The notes below the pieces were generated by a model that made no database searches, was not told the DNA's origin, and worked only from the letters and a program-made list of their open reading frames with translations. The translations under genes and the position numbers were made by a program. Positions 10,394 through 19,815 of a DNA stretch of 64,000 bases are shown here, piece by piece. The stretch lies in assembly GCF_000420645.1 (NCBI RefSeq), contig NZ_ATVI01000008.1:1-64000 (forward strand), written 5' to 3'. Source of the stretch: Nevskia ramosa DSM 11499. Lineage in GTDB: Bacteria; Pseudomonadota; Gammaproteobacteria; Nevskiales; Nevskiaceae. Numbering within the stretch: the stretch's first letter is position 1; each line of letters opens with the position of its first letter.

Positions 10394-11053
10394 TCAGAGC
10401 TGCGGATTGACCAGGCCGAGCCGCGTCGCCTCGATCGTCGCTTCGGCGCGGCTGCTGACTTCGAGCTTGCGGTAGACGTTCTTGATGAAGCCGGCGGCGG
10501 TGTTGCGGGTCACGCCGAGGTGCAGCGCGACTTCCGGCAGCCGGCAGCCCTTGGCAATCAGCACCAGGGTTTCGCGCTCGCGCGGCGACAGCGGCTGCTC
10601 GGTGCCAGCGGCGCGTCCCGGTTCATCACCGAACACCCGCAGCAGGCGGCGGGCGATGGTCGCCGACAGCGGCGGCTCACCGGCAGCGATGCCACGCAGT
10701 GCTGCCACCATCTTTTCGCGCGGCTGATCCTTGAGCAGGTAGCCGCGCGCGCCGGCCCGCAGCGCCGGGAACACGTGGGCATCGTCGGCGTAGATCGTCG
10801 AGACGATGCACTGGCAGCGCGGGTGCGCCGCGCTCAGTTCGCGGATCAGTTCGACGCCGGAGCCGTCGGGCAGGCCGAGGTCGATCAGCGCCAGTTCCGG
10901 CCCGGTCTCTGCGGTGAGACCGCGCAGCCAGCGCCGGCCGGACAGCAGGCTGTCGACCCGGCTGACCACGATGCCGTCGAAGGCCTCGCGCAGCGTCTGC
11001 TCCAGCCACTGCGCCAGCGGCGTCTGGTCTTCGACGATCAATGCGGTCTTCAT
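10394..11053 (-). CDS. NarL/LuxR-family response regulator
   Basis: A 219-residue transcription regulator. Receiver domain at residues 3-120 with phospho-acceptor Asp58 in LIDLGLPDG, the acidic pocket VEDQ at residues 7-10 and the conserved Lys in YLLKDQP; a C-terminal LuxR helix-turn-helix at about 150-212 (LSPRERETLVLIAKG...VTRNTAAGFIKNVYRKL). It is the first gene of the operon with the Hanks kinase and the histidine kinase, 80 bp upstream of the former. The divergent region towards the exported-protein gene at 11207 contains a C6/G5 palindrome-like motif that could be its target (inference). Confidence 0.9.
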   Translation of the reverse strand: MKTALIVEDQTPLAQWLEQTLREAFDGIVVSRVDSLLSGRRWLRGLTAETGPELALIDLGLPDGSGVELIRELSAAHPRCQCIVSTIYADDAHVFPALRAGARGYLLKDQPREKMVAALRGIAAGEPPLSATIARRLLRVFGDEPGRAAGTEQPLSPRERETLVLIAKGCRLPEVALHLGVTRNTAAGFIKNVYRKLEVSSRAEATIEATRLGLVNPQL

Positions 11054-11117
11054 GCCTGCAGCCCCAAGTTCTGATGCAGCGAGACTGGCGATCCGGTCTT
11101 GTCGGCGTCAAGCCACA

Positions 11118-11133
11118 CCCCCCAGCTAGGGGG
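11118..11133. promoter_or_regulatory. C-run/G-run palindromic motif in a divergent promoter region
   Basis: CCCCCCAGCTAGGGGG lies between the response-regulator gene (minus) and the exported-protein gene (plus). Its arms pair (CCCCC/GGGGG) around a five-base centre. Some LuxR-type response regulators bind sites of this C-run/G-run form; assignment to the neighbouring regulator is inference. Confidence 0.35.
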
Positions 11134-11206
11134 TTCGGCCGGAACCGGCGATCCCTAGAGTTTCCGCAGCGGGCAAACGGCCCGTTCGGCAACACCGGGG
11201 ATGACC

Positions 11207-12244
11207 ATGACGGGCTTCAACAAGATCTGGAAACAGGGAGCGGGGCTGCTGCTGGGCCTGCTGGCGATGACTTCATCGGCGGTGTCGGCAGCGCCGGATG
11301 TCGGCACCGATAACGTCGGGGCGGTGCAAGGTGCCAAGCGGGTGGCGATTGCCGAGTTCGGCGTCGAGTTCTACACCCAGATCTACGCGCAGGATCGTGG
11401 CAACGGCGGCGCCTTCGGCAGTTCGACGGCGATGGTCACGGCGACGCTCGAAGGCGTCAGCGACGCCACCATGCAGGCGATCACCGACCAGGCTTACGCC
11501 GATACCGTCGCTGCGCTGCAGGCGGCGGGCTACGAAGTCGTCGATCCGGCGACCCTGGCGGCGAACGAGATCTGGCAGGGACAACTCGCCAAGTACGGCC
11601 TGGAATCACCGTTCACGTTTTCGGATTCGAGCTTCGGCGAAAAGAATCCGCAGATCAGCAAGATCTTCGCGCCGGCCGGCATGAAGGCGTTCTTCTCGTC
11701 GAGCATCGGCCGCGGCAGCCTCGGCCAGCGGGTCGACTCCCAGAATCAGGGCCGCGGCGCCAAGGCCGGCGAGATCGCCAAGGCGCTCGATGCCAGCCTG
11801 CTGCACATCCATTACCTGGCCAGCTTCGGCCTCACCTCCAAGCCGAAGCGCGGCTGGCGCCTGATTGCCGGCACCTCGAGCCACGCCAGTATCCAGTCGG
11901 CGCCGGTGCTGCTGGCGGGCGACACCGAATGGCAGATCAACGGCCCGGGCGGCGCCCGCACTTTCACCACCAGCAAGCGCGCCCGTTTCGGCGGCGCGAT
12001 CTACCTGGACGATCCGTCCGTCGCCGAGCCAGACATCTTCACGATGAGCGAATCGACCTCGGCCGCCGACAAGAAGGGCGACGGCGTCACCAACGCGCTC
12101 GGCATCCTGCTCGGCAGCGGCACCCAGAAAACCAAGAGCTTCGTCTCGAAGCCTGAAAGCGAAGACGCCTACAAGGCGACGTTCGACAAGCTGATCGGCG
12201 AGACCACGGCGGCCTTCCTGCAGGCGCTGGGCAGCGCTCACTGA
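11207..12244 (+). CDS. Exported protein of unknown function
   Basis: About 345 residues beginning with a Sec signal peptide (LLLGLLAMTSSAVSA followed by APDVG). There are two in-frame ATGs, 11201 and 11207; GGGG at 11197-11200 abuts the first and sits six bases before the second, so 11207 is preferred. The mature part has a segment VAIAEFGVEFYTQIYA and a later glycine-rich beta-like region; no known domain is recognised. It is divergent from the response regulator - Hanks kinase - histidine kinase operon and separated from it by about 150 bp, so it is a plausible target of that system. The next plus-strand gene, a lipoprotein, starts 58 bp downstream. Confidence 0.75.
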   Translation: MTGFNKIWKQGAGLLLGLLAMTSSAVSAAPDVGTDNVGAVQGAKRVAIAEFGVEFYTQIYAQDRGNGGAFGSSTAMVTATLEGVSDATMQAITDQAYADTVAALQAAGYEVVDPATLAANEIWQGQLAKYGLESPFTFSDSSFGEKNPQISKIFAPAGMKAFFSSSIGRGSLGQRVDSQNQGRGAKAGEIAKALDASLLHIHYLASFGLTSKPKRGWRLIAGTSSHASIQSAPVLLAGDTEWQINGPGGARTFTTSKRARFGGAIYLDDPSVAEPDIFTMSESTSAADKKGDGVTNALGILLGSGTQKTKSFVSKPESEDAYKATFDKLIGETTAAFLQALGSAH

Positions 12245-12302
12245 AGGCCCTGAAGGGCCGCAAAAAAAACCAAAAACACGTTTCAATCCGAGGAGAGAAA
12301 TC

Positions 12303-14204
12303 ATGAGTCCGATGCGAATTCCGTCGCCTGCTGCAGGCGCCTTTCTGGCCCTGACGGCGCTGCTGTCGGCCTGCAACGGCAACGATGCCGGCAGTGTTCC
12401 ACCACCTTCACCACCCACGCCGGTCGCGATGACCACGGTCAGCGGCCGCGCTGCGATCGGCGCGCCGATCACGGCTGCCGCGATCAGCCTGCGCTGCGGC
12501 GATGGCAGCACGGCCAGCGCCAGCAGCGGCAGCGATGGGGCCTGGACCGTGCAGGTGCCGACTACGGCCCTGCCTTGCGCGATCCAGTTGTCCGGCGGTT
12601 CGGTGGCGGTGGCTGCCAATGCCGAGACCTTCTACTCGCTGGCCCGTGGCAGCAGCGCGGCGGCGATCGCCAACACCACGCCGCTGACCGATCTGGCGCT
12701 GGCGCAAGCCGTAAACACCGCGACCGGGCTGGCGCTCGATGCCTGGTTCGGCGGCGCCAATCTCGCCACCCAGTTGCCGCAGGTCGCCAGCGGAATCGAT
12801 GCCGCCGTCGCGGCCCTGCGCGCGGCGCTGACCACTGCCGGCTACACGCTGCCCGCGGCGGATTTCGATCCTGTCATTGCCGCGATCGCACCCGGCACGG
12901 CCGGCGACGCCTATGACGGCTTGCTCGATCTCTACGCCCAGGCGCTCAGCACTGCGAGCCGAAGCTACGCAGCGGCACGCGGCGACTTCACTTCGGGTGG
13001 CGCGCTGGCAGCCGCACCTTCAACACCCCCTCCGCCGGTTACCGATGTCGTGTCCGGCCCGCTGACCGCGCCGGGCTCGGCCACCCTCGGCGCGTTCTTC
13101 GGTGCACTGGCCGGTGACTACCGGCTGCAGGTCAGCAACGTCTACGGCGGCGCCGAGGGCGAGTTCCCGAACGCCAGCCTGCACAGTGTCCAGATCCTCG
13201 CCGACGGTACGGTGAACCTGATCGGCAACACGCAGACCGTCAGCTATCGCTATGTCCAGCGCACGCTGAGCGACTACACGCAAGACAACCCGGGCACTGC
13301 CACCGAGAAGGACATCGCCCGCTACTACGCCGCCAACGGCAGTTCGATCGATCTGTTCATCACCTACGAGCCGGCGCTGGGCTATCTGACGCTGACCGCG
13401 CAGGGCTTCGCCGGTGCCGAGAGCGGGGTGCTACTGGTCTCCAGGCAGCGCGATGTCACGCCGCCGCCTCTCACACCCACCACGCCTGCAGACTCGCTGG
13501 CGGCACAGCTCAGCGCCGCCTATGTCGGCCAGTACGTTGTCGCCTGTCCGACCGATAGCGGCGGCACGGTCAACCGCACGATCGTCATCAATGCCGATGG
13601 CACCGGCAGTGTCGACGGCCTGGCCAGCGTCGATGCCGGCAACGGTGGCGGCGTGATCCTGCAGGGCAACAGAGCTTACAGCTCGCTACGCCAGTCCGGC
13701 AGCTATACGTCGCGTTTCCTGCTGCAGTTCCTGCCCGATGGCAGCATCCAGCCCGCAGCCGTCAACGTCATTGCCTTCGAGACCAGCAAGAGCCGCAACT
13801 GCACGGGTGTCAGCGGCCGCGCCAATCTTGCGGCTGTGAACGCTGCGGCGATCGTCGGCGGCTATGCCCGCACCGCCACGCTGAACTGCCCGGCAAGCAC
13901 TGCGGCCGGCGTGCCCAGCGGCAGCACCGCGTTCTCGATCGCGGCGGATGGCTCGATAAGCCTCGGCGTCCTTTCGGTCAGCCCGGCGCAGTACAACGAG
14001 TACAAGAGCTATTACTTCGAGGACAGCACCACCTATGCGCCTGCCGACAATGCCTTCGCATCGCACAAGCAGGTGATCTCGGTGGGTTACACGCCGAACG
14101 GCACACTGAACACGACCAATCTGTCGCTGTCGGTCGACGCCAGCGGCGCGATTCTCGGAGTTCGCTATCAGTACGGCTTCACGGCCGCTGAGTGCACGCC
14201 GTAG
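12303..14204 (+). CDS. Large lipoprotein of unknown function
   Basis: A 633-residue product with a lipoprotein signal peptide ending in the lipobox LLSAC (Cys at residue 24), then a proline-rich linker and a beta-rich region with a 'VSGRAAIGAPI' segment like those in carboxypeptidase-regulatory-like folds. Two later halves look related to each other (segments on 'ILADGTVNL' and 'INADGTGSVDG' scaffolds). The start has a good ribosome-binding site (GAGGAGAG, 12291-12298). Its 3' end overlaps the 3' end of the convergent astD by 37 bp. It is probably membrane-anchored on the periplasmic or outer side. No function can be assigned. Confidence 0.75.
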   Translation: MSPMRIPSPAAGAFLALTALLSACNGNDAGSVPPPSPPTPVAMTTVSGRAAIGAPITAAAISLRCGDGSTASASSGSDGAWTVQVPTTALPCAIQLSGGSVAVAANAETFYSLARGSSAAAIANTTPLTDLALAQAVNTATGLALDAWFGGANLATQLPQVASGIDAAVAALRAALTTAGYTLPAADFDPVIAAIAPGTAGDAYDGLLDLYAQALSTASRSYAAARGDFTSGGALAAAPSTPPPPVTDVVSGPLTAPGSATLGAFFGALAGDYRLQVSNVYGGAEGEFPNASLHSVQILADGTVNLIGNTQTVSYRYVQRTLSDYTQDNPGTATEKDIARYYAANGSSIDLFITYEPALGYLTLTAQGFAGAESGVLLVSRQRDVTPPPLTPTTPADSLAAQLSAAYVGQYVVACPTDSGGTVNRTIVINADGTGSVDGLASVDAGNGGGVILQGNRAYSSLRQSGSYTSRFLLQFLPDGSIQPAAVNVIAFETSKSRNCTGVSGRANLAAVNAAAIVGGYARTATLNCPASTAAGVPSGSTAFSIAADGSISLGVLSVSPAQYNEYKSYYFEDSTTYAPADNAFASHKQVISVGYTPNGTLNTTNLSLSVDASGAILGVRYQYGFTAAECTP

Positions 14205-15664
14205 GCAGATGGATCTACGGCGTCGAAGCCCGGCGGCGGCAACAGGCGATCGGCTTCGGTCGTCGCCACCGGATAGCTGCAGTAATCGGCGGCGTAGTAG
14301 GCGCTGGCGCGGTGGTTGCCGCTGGCGCCGACGCCGCCGAAGGGATAGGCACCGCTGGCACCGGTGGTCGGGCGATTGCGATTGACGATGCCGGCGCGGC
14401 TGGCCCGCTGGAAGGCGGTCCATTCCGCGTCGTCATCGCTCAGCAGGCCGGCGGACAGGCCGTAGCGGGTGGCGCGGGCACCACGCAGCGCTGCGTCAAA
14501 GCTCGAGTAGCGGATCAGCTTCAGCAACGGGCCGAAGTGTTCTTCGTCCGGCAGGCTGTCAGCGATCGCGGTCACGTCGATCAGCGCCGGCGTCACGTAG
14601 GCCGCGCCGAGTGACAGCTGGGTCATCGGCAGCAAGGCAGTCGCGCCGCGAGCGAGGAGATCGGCCTGCACCGCGAGCAGGGCTTCGGCGACCCGGCCGG
14701 ACACCACCGGCCCCATGAACGGCTGCGGCAGGCTTTCCGCCGGGCCGACGGTCAGCGCGCTTGCCGCATCGATGAGCGCGGCCACCAGTGCATCGCCTTG
14801 GGCATCGTCGGCAATGAACAGCCGGCGTGCGCAGGTGCAGCGCTGGCCGCTGGTGATCCAGGCGCTTTGAACAATTTCATGCACGGCGGCGGCGATGTCG
14901 TAGCGACTGCCGACCACCAGCGGATTGTTGCCACCCATCTCCAGCGCCAGGATCGCGCCGGGATGGGCGGCGAACTGCTGATTCAGCAAGGCTCCCGTGC
15001 GCGAGCTGCCGGTGAAGTACAGACCGTCCAGATCGGGATGACGGGCAATCGCTTCGCCGGTCGCCCGTTCACCTTGCAGCAGGTTCAGTACGCCCGGCGG
15101 CAGACCGGCATCGATCCAGGTCTGGACCATCGCCGCCGCGGTCATCGGCGTCAGCTCGCTGGGCTTGAAGATCACCGCATTGCCGGCCAGCAGCGCCGGC
15201 ACGATGTGGCCGTTCGGCAGATGGCCGGGAAAGTTGTACGGGCCGAACACCGCGACCACGCCATGCGGACGGTGCTCCAGGCGGTGACGGCCGAAGGCGG
15301 TGGTCTGCTCCTTGTGGCCGGTGCGTTCGTTCCAGGCCTGGATCGACAGCTCGATCTTGCCCGCCATCGTCGCCACTTCGGTCCGCGCTTCCCACAGCGG
15401 CTTGCCGACTTCGCGGGCGATGGTCAGCGCGATCGCTTCGCTGCGTTCGCGCAGGAGGTCCGCATAACGGCGGGCGAGGGCGGCGCGGTGCTCGAAGCCG
15501 GTGTCCGCCCAGGCCTCGAAGGCAGTGCGTGCGGCGGCGAAAGCGGCGTCGACGTCAGCAGCGTCAGCCGCCTGGCCACGCCAGATTTCGGCATCGGTCG
15601 AAGGATTGCGCCGGGTGAACTCGGGACCGTGTCCGGCTTGCCAATGGCCAGCGATGTAAAGCAT
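14168..15664 (-). CDS. astD: N-succinylglutamate 5-semialdehyde dehydrogenase
   Basis: NAD-dependent aldehyde dehydrogenase of the fourth AST step, oxidising N-succinylglutamate semialdehyde to N-succinylglutamate. The 498-residue protein has the ALDH landmarks: PYNFPGHLPNGHI near the N-terminal third, FTGSSRTG in the NAD fold, general-base Glu in LALEMGGNNP, and catalytic Cys in SGQRCTCARR. That last motif with its second Cys is typical of AstD. The length matches the family (about 490). It is transcribed alone on the minus strand. Its C-terminal codons overlap the convergent lipoprotein gene by 37 bp. Upstream lies a 353-bp region shared with the Fur-controlled iron operon. Confidence 0.94.
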   Translation of the reverse strand: MLYIAGHWQAGHGPEFTRRNPSTDAEIWRGQAADAADVDAAFAAARTAFEAWADTGFEHRAALARRYADLLRERSEAIALTIAREVGKPLWEARTEVATMAGKIELSIQAWNERTGHKEQTTAFGRHRLEHRPHGVVAVFGPYNFPGHLPNGHIVPALLAGNAVIFKPSELTPMTAAAMVQTWIDAGLPPGVLNLLQGERATGEAIARHPDLDGLYFTGSSRTGALLNQQFAAHPGAILALEMGGNNPLVVGSRYDIAAAVHEIVQSAWITSGQRCTCARRLFIADDAQGDALVAALIDAASALTVGPAESLPQPFMGPVVSGRVAEALLAVQADLLARGATALLPMTQLSLGAAYVTPALIDVTAIADSLPDEEHFGPLLKLIRYSSFDAALRGARATRYGLSAGLLSDDDAEWTAFQRASRAGIVNRNRPTTGASGAYPFGGVGASGNHRASAYYAADYCSYPVATTEADRLLPPPGFDAVDPSAYGVHSAAVKPY

Positions 15665-15859
15665 CGCGTGTCTTCCGATGAAGGTCAGTGGCGATTATGT
15701 CGGAGCGGTCATCAACCAGCGCCGCGGTGCAGCAGCGTTCGGTGAAGCAATTCCGGAGCCTTTGAGGCGATCAAGGCGTCGGAAAAGGGCGATTTTGTGA
15801 ATTTTGCGTAGAGATATCGGCGTGTTCGCGGGTATTTCGCACCTAAAGCCTGCAAGTCT

Positions 15860-15889
15860 TTGCAAATGAGAACGCCTATCATTTATCAT
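15860..15889 (+). promoter_or_regulatory. Fur-box promoter of the iron-uptake operon
   Basis: The region 15665-16017 (353 bp, no gene) holds one clear signal. TTGCAA (15860-15865) and TATCAT (15884-15889) are spaced by 18 bp, and the intervening sequence AATGAGAACGCCTATCATT (15865-15883) is a 19-bp imperfect palindrome matching the Fur consensus of enterobacteria and pseudomonads (AATGAtAA...TTATCATT pattern). Fur with iron would thus cover the whole promoter. No other element was recognised in this gap; the astD promoter must lie in its left part. Confidence 0.7.
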
Positions 15890-16017
15890 GCCTGCATCTC
15901 GTCAGGCACAACCGGGCAGCGGCATCGCTTCGGTACATACCGAAAAGATCCACTGTCCCGCAGCCTCGTCAAGACGGCGGCGCGGGGCTTATTGACCCCT
16001 TTCGGAGTAACTCGTCA

Positions 16018-18333
16018 ATGTCGTCGCCCCTGTTTCGCCTGAGCCCGATCGCCGCTGCCGTCCTCGCTTTCCATGCTGGCCCCGCCGCAGCCCAGACGGC
16101 CCCCGCCGAACCGGCAACGACGCTGCCGACGGTCAAGGTTGAAGACTCCGCCGCTGGCGGCATCAAGGCCGACAAGGTCAGCTCGCCGAAATTCACCCAG
16201 CCGCTGCTCGACACGCCGCAGACGATCAGCGTGGTGAAGAAGGAGCTGATGAAGCAGCAGGGCGCACTGACGCTCAGCGACGCGCTGCGCCTGACCCCGG
16301 GCATCACCTTCCAGCAGGGCGAGAACGGCAACACCACCAGCGGTGACGCCGTGTTCCTGCGCGGCTTCGATTCGCAGGGCAGCATCTTCGTCGACAACAT
16401 CCGCGACATTTCGCCGGCAACGCGCGATCTGTTCAATCTTGAGCAGGTCGAGATCGTCAAGGGTCCGGCCGGTGCCGACAACGGCCGCGGCGTCGCTTCG
16501 GGCTACATCAATCTGGTGTCGAAGACGCCGTTCGCCGATGACGCCATCGGTGGCTCGCTGGCTTACGGCACGCGTGACCGTCGCCGCGGCACCGTCGACG
16601 TCAACCGCAAGATCACCGACGACATCGCCGTGCGCCTGAACGTGGTCGGCCAGGACGGCGGTGTTGCCGGCCGTGACAAGGTGGAGAGCCAGCGCTGGGG
16701 TGTGGCACCGAGCATCGCCTTCGGGCTTGGCACCCCGACGCGGATCACGCTGTTCACCCAGCACATCTTCCACGACAATGTGCCGGATGGCGGCGTGGTG
16801 TCGGTCGGTGTCTCCGGCTGGCGCAATCCGACGCTCGATAGTCCGGAAACCAATCCCAACGGCGTTGTCGCCGAGCGGGTCGACAGTTCGAACTTCTATG
16901 GTCTCGACACCGATTACGAGAACATCGACGTCAACACCTACACGGGACGTTTCGAGCACGACATCAAGCCGGGCTACACGGTCACCAACACCTCGCGTTA
17001 CAGCCGGGCTTCCCAGTGGCGCGTGCTCACCGCACCGAGCGGTGCGCCGACCTTCGGCGATGTCAACGATCCCTCCACCTGGACCGTTGGCCGCTCGCGT
17101 CAGGGCATCGTCCGCCACAACGAGCTGCTGACCAACCAGACCAATCTGCGCGGTTCGCTCACCACGGGCGTGATCAAGCACGATTTCGCCAGCGGCTTCG
17201 AATTCATCCAGGAATCGCAGAGTCAGCCGACCTACGCCGTCACGGCCACCACGCCCGCGCAGGTGCAGCAGCGCGCCGACGTCTACAACCCGAACGCTTC
17301 CGATCCGGGTGTCGATCTGTCGTACAACGGTGCGTACACCGACGGCCGCACGCAGACCGGTGCGGCTTACCTGAATGACACCGCGAAGTTCGGCGAGCGG
17401 GACCAGTTCCAGCTCAGCGGCAGCCTGCGCTTCGAGCGCTATCGCACGGAAACCGAGGCCGGCACGCTGTCGACCGCCGCTGCGAACCCGGGCGTGACGC
17501 CGGTCGGCACGCTGCTCGGCTCGCGGCTCACCAAGAGCGGCACGCTGGTCACCTACAAGGCCGGTGGCCTGTGGAAGCCGCTGCCGAATGGTTCGGTCTA
17601 CGCCTCGTACGGCACCAGCAAGCGTCCGCCGAGCGGAGACAACTTCGCACTGAGCGCGACGACGACCAACATCAATTCGACCGCGCTGGCGCCATCGAAG
17701 GCCGACAGCGTCGAAGTCGGTACCAAGTGGGATCTGCTCGACAACAAGCTGGCGGTGACCGGCGCGCTGTTCCGTACCGAATCGAAGAACGACATCGCCC
17801 GTCAGTCCGGCAACGAGATCGTCCAGTACGGCAAGCGCCGTATCCAGGGTGTGGAACTCGGAGTGGTTGGCAATCTCACCGAGGCCTGGCAGTTGTCGGC
17901 GGGCTACACGTTCCAGGATGCGAAAGTCTCCGAAGGCACGATTGCCACCGACGGCACCTCGACGCAGAGCGGCGCCGCAGTCAACTTCTCGCCGAAGAAC
18001 AGCATCACGACCTGGACGAGCTACAAGCTGCCGCTCGCCTTCGGTCCGATCACCGGTCCGCTGACCATCGGTGGTGGCCTGCGTTACATCGACAGCCAGG
18101 CACGCACGATCAACAACAATCTCGGCAGCGTGACCACCGGCGTCGTCAAGGTCGAGGACTATTTCGTTGTAGATGCGGTTGTGAGCTACGAAGTGACGGC
18201 CAACCTCGGTCTCCAGGCCAACATCTACAACCTGCTGGACGAGGACTATGTCGGTGCGGTCAACAACAATGGCCAGCGCTATCAGCCGAGCATCCCGCGT
18301 TCGTTCCTGCTGGCGCTGAACTTCACGTACTGA
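16018..18333 (+). CDS. TonB-dependent siderophore receptor (Fiu/PiuA type)
   Basis: Outer-membrane receptor of 771 residues. Signal peptide residues 1-25 (cut after GPAAA), a TonB-box-like segment around TLPTVKVED, plug domain about 45-160 ([56 protein letters not shown]), then a beta-barrel ending in the aromatic FTY. The plug wording and the following PiuC gene are typical of catecholate or phenolate siderophore receptors Fiu/PiuA. It lies 128 bp downstream of a Fur-box promoter and heads a plus-strand run to apbE. The ligand is not deducible from sequence alone. Confidence 0.9.
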   Translation: MSSPLFRLSPIAAAVLAFHAGPAAAQTAPAEPATTLPTVKVEDSAAGGIKADKVSSPKFTQPLLDTPQTISVVKKELMKQQGALTLSDALRLTPGITFQQGENGNTTSGDAVFLRGFDSQGSIFVDNIRDISPATRDLFNLEQVEIVKGPAGADNGRGVASGYINLVSKTPFADDAIGGSLAYGTRDRRRGTVDVNRKITDDIAVRLNVVGQDGGVAGRDKVESQRWGVAPSIAFGLGTPTRITLFTQHIFHDNVPDGGVVSVGVSGWRNPTLDSPETNPNGVVAERVDSSNFYGLDTDYENIDVNTYTGRFEHDIKPGYTVTNTSRYSRASQWRVLTAPSGAPTFGDVNDPSTWTVGRSRQGIVRHNELLTNQTNLRGSLTTGVIKHDFASGFEFIQESQSQPTYAVTATTPAQVQQRADVYNPNASDPGVDLSYNGAYTDGRTQTGAAYLNDTAKFGERDQFQLSGSLRFERYRTETEAGTLSTAAANPGVTPVGTLLGSRLTKSGTLVTYKAGGLWKPLPNGSVYASYGTSKRPPSGDNFALSATTTNINSTALAPSKADSVEVGTKWDLLDNKLAVTGALFRTESKNDIARQSGNEIVQYGKRRIQGVELGVVGNLTEAWQLSAGYTFQDAKVSEGTIATDGTSTQSGAAVNFSPKNSITTWTSYKLPLAFGPITGPLTIGGGLRYIDSQARTINNNLGSVTTGVVKVEDYFVVDAVVSYEVTANLGLQANIYNLLDEDYVGAVNNNGQRYQPSIPRSFLLALNFTY

Positions 18334-18355
18334 TGTTCCGATCTGCTGCCCGCTC

Positions 18356-19048
18356 ATGATCGTCCGAATTCCTGGTCTGCTTGAAGCCCGTCCGCTCGCG
18401 TTCATCCGCGAGCGGCTGGCCACGGTCGACTGGGAAGACGGACGAGTCACGGCCGGGCCGCAGGCGGCGAAGGTCAAGCACAACGACCAGCTCACCGAAG
18501 ACCATCCGCTGGCAAAGGAGCTGGGCGAAGTGGTGCTGGTGGCCTTGTCACGCAGTGCCTTGTTCACCTCGGCGGCGCTGCCGCTGAAGGTGTTCCCGCC
18601 GATGTTCAACCGCTACACCGGCGGTGGGCATTTCGGTGCACATATCGACACCGCCGTACGCCTGAGCCGGCAGCCGCCGCATCGGGTACGTACGGATCTG
18701 TCGGCAACTCTTTTTCTCGCCGATCCGGACAGCTATGACGGCGGCGAACTGGTCATTGGCGACAGTGATGAGATCGGCGGTGTACAGGCGATCAAGCTCG
18801 CGGCCGGTGATCTGCTGCTGTATCCGGCGACGCATCTGCATGAAGTGCGGCCAGTGACGCGCGGTGCGCGTCTGGCTTCATTCTTCTGGGTGCAGAGCAT
18901 GGTTCGCGACGACGATAACCGGCGTCTGCTGTACGACATGGACCGGGCATTGATGACGCTGCGCGAACTGCATCCCGAAGGCCATCCGGCGCTGATCCGT
19001 CTGACCGGCACGTATCACAACCTGCTGCGCAAATGGTCTGATCTGTGA
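18356..19048 (+). CDS. piuC: PKHD-type Fe(II)/2-oxoglutarate hydroxylase
   Basis: A 230-residue dioxygenase of the PiuC/YbiX family, commonly encoded beside Fiu/PiuA receptors. The iron ligands appear as HID (His96, Asp98) and the distal His162 in LHEVRPV, with the 2-oxoglutarate-binding Arg172 in TRGARLASF. The substrate is unknown in the family; a role in siderophore or receptor processing is assumed from gene context. It starts 22 bp after the receptor stop and overlaps the tonB start as GTGA (19045-19048), so it belongs to the same operon. Confidence 0.9.
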   Translation: MIVRIPGLLEARPLAFIRERLATVDWEDGRVTAGPQAAKVKHNDQLTEDHPLAKELGEVVLVALSRSALFTSAALPLKVFPPMFNRYTGGGHFGAHIDTAVRLSRQPPHRVRTDLSATLFLADPDSYDGGELVIGDSDEIGGVQAIKLAAGDLLLYPATHLHEVRPVTRGARLASFFWVQSMVRDDDNRRLLYDMDRALMTLRELHPEGHPALIRLTGTYHNLLRKWSDL

Positions 19049-19734
19049 GCACGATCGCGATCCAGGAACACGGTTATCGGTGCGGCCAGCGGATGTCGGC
19101 GCGGGGTCGCGTCATTGCCGCCATCGTCGTGATCGGTCTGCACCTTGGCGGTTTCACGAGCTTGTTGATCGCCCGCAGCGAAGCCTTGCCAGCGCCGGAG
19201 CCGGTGGTGATGCAGGTGACGATGATCGCGGAGGCGCCGGTGGTGATGATCGAACCGCCGCCACCGCCACCCGAGCCAGTGAAGCCGAAGCCCCAGCCGC
19301 GGCTGATGGCGACCGCCAAGCCGACACCGTCGGCGATCGTCACGCCGCCACCGGATGACGAGCCGGTGACCGAAGCGGTGGCCGAAGAACCGAGTCCGCC
19401 AGCACCTCCGGCAGCGCCCGCATCGTCGCCACCTGCAGAGCCGGCGATCGTGCCGCCGAACTTCGTTGCCGCGTATCTGAACAACCCGGCGCCGATCTAT
19501 CCGTTTTCGGCCAAGCAGCGCGGTGAATCCGGCACGGTGTTCTTGAGGGTGCTGGTGACCACGGAAGGCGTTGCCGGGAACGTGACGATCGAGAAGTCCA
19601 GCGGTTCATCGAGCCTCGACAACGCGGGGCGCGACATCGTCTTCAAGCGCTGGCGTTTCGTGCCGGCCAAGCGCGGCGATCAGAAGGTGGAAGCCTGGGT
19701 GATCGTGCCGATCGAGTTCAAGCTGAAGGCGTAA
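19045..19734 (+). CDS. tonB: TonB energy transducer
   Basis: A 229-residue protein anchored by one N-terminal helix (about residues 22-44), followed by a Pro/Glu- and Pro/Lys-rich periplasmic stretch (about 55-150) and the TonB C-terminal domain, about 155-229 ([18 protein letters not shown]...[12 protein letters not shown]). It transmits the proton-motive force from ExbB/ExbD to the outer-membrane receptor. The GTG start overlaps the piuC stop by four bases. A small GC-rich palindrome lies between tonB and exbB. Confidence 0.92.
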   Translation: MSTIAIQEHGYRCGQRMSARGRVIAAIVVIGLHLGGFTSLLIARSEALPAPEPVVMQVTMIAEAPVVMIEPPPPPPEPVKPKPQPRLMATAKPTPSAIVTPPPDDEPVTEAVAEEPSPPAPPAAPASSPPAEPAIVPPNFVAAYLNNPAPIYPFSAKQRGESGTVFLRVLVTTEGVAGNVTIEKSSGSSSLDNAGRDIVFKRWRFVPAKRGDQKVEAWVIVPIEFKLKA

Positions 19735-19755
19735 GGCGGTCGAGAAGACTGTTGT

Positions 19756-19780
19756 TCTCCCGCTCCCGAGGGGAGAGGGC
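19756..19780. repeat. Solitary degenerate palindrome of the CTCTCCC/GGGAGAG family
   Basis: Between tonB and exbB, TCTCCCGCTCCCGAGGGGAG resembles the palindromes that flank the DUF559 gene (47074-47110, 47441-47480): a C/T-rich arm, a short centre and a GGGGAGAGGG arm. It is a decayed solo copy or a chance GC-rich hairpin. Confidence 0.45.
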
Positions 19781-19815
19781 TAGAGCTGTTTTGAATTGAA
19801 AGATCAGGAATTGAA

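Noticed and set aside
12246-12274. GGCCCT/AGGGCC hairpin followed by an A run, considered as a terminator after the exported-protein gene
   Set aside because: On the coding strand the hairpin is followed by A, not T, and the next gene begins only a few bases on; it does not look like a plus-strand intrinsic terminator.
16015-18609. An 864-codon open frame antisense to the siderophore receptor
   Set aside because: The receptor on the plus strand has a signal peptide, plug and barrel motifs; the antisense frame has none.
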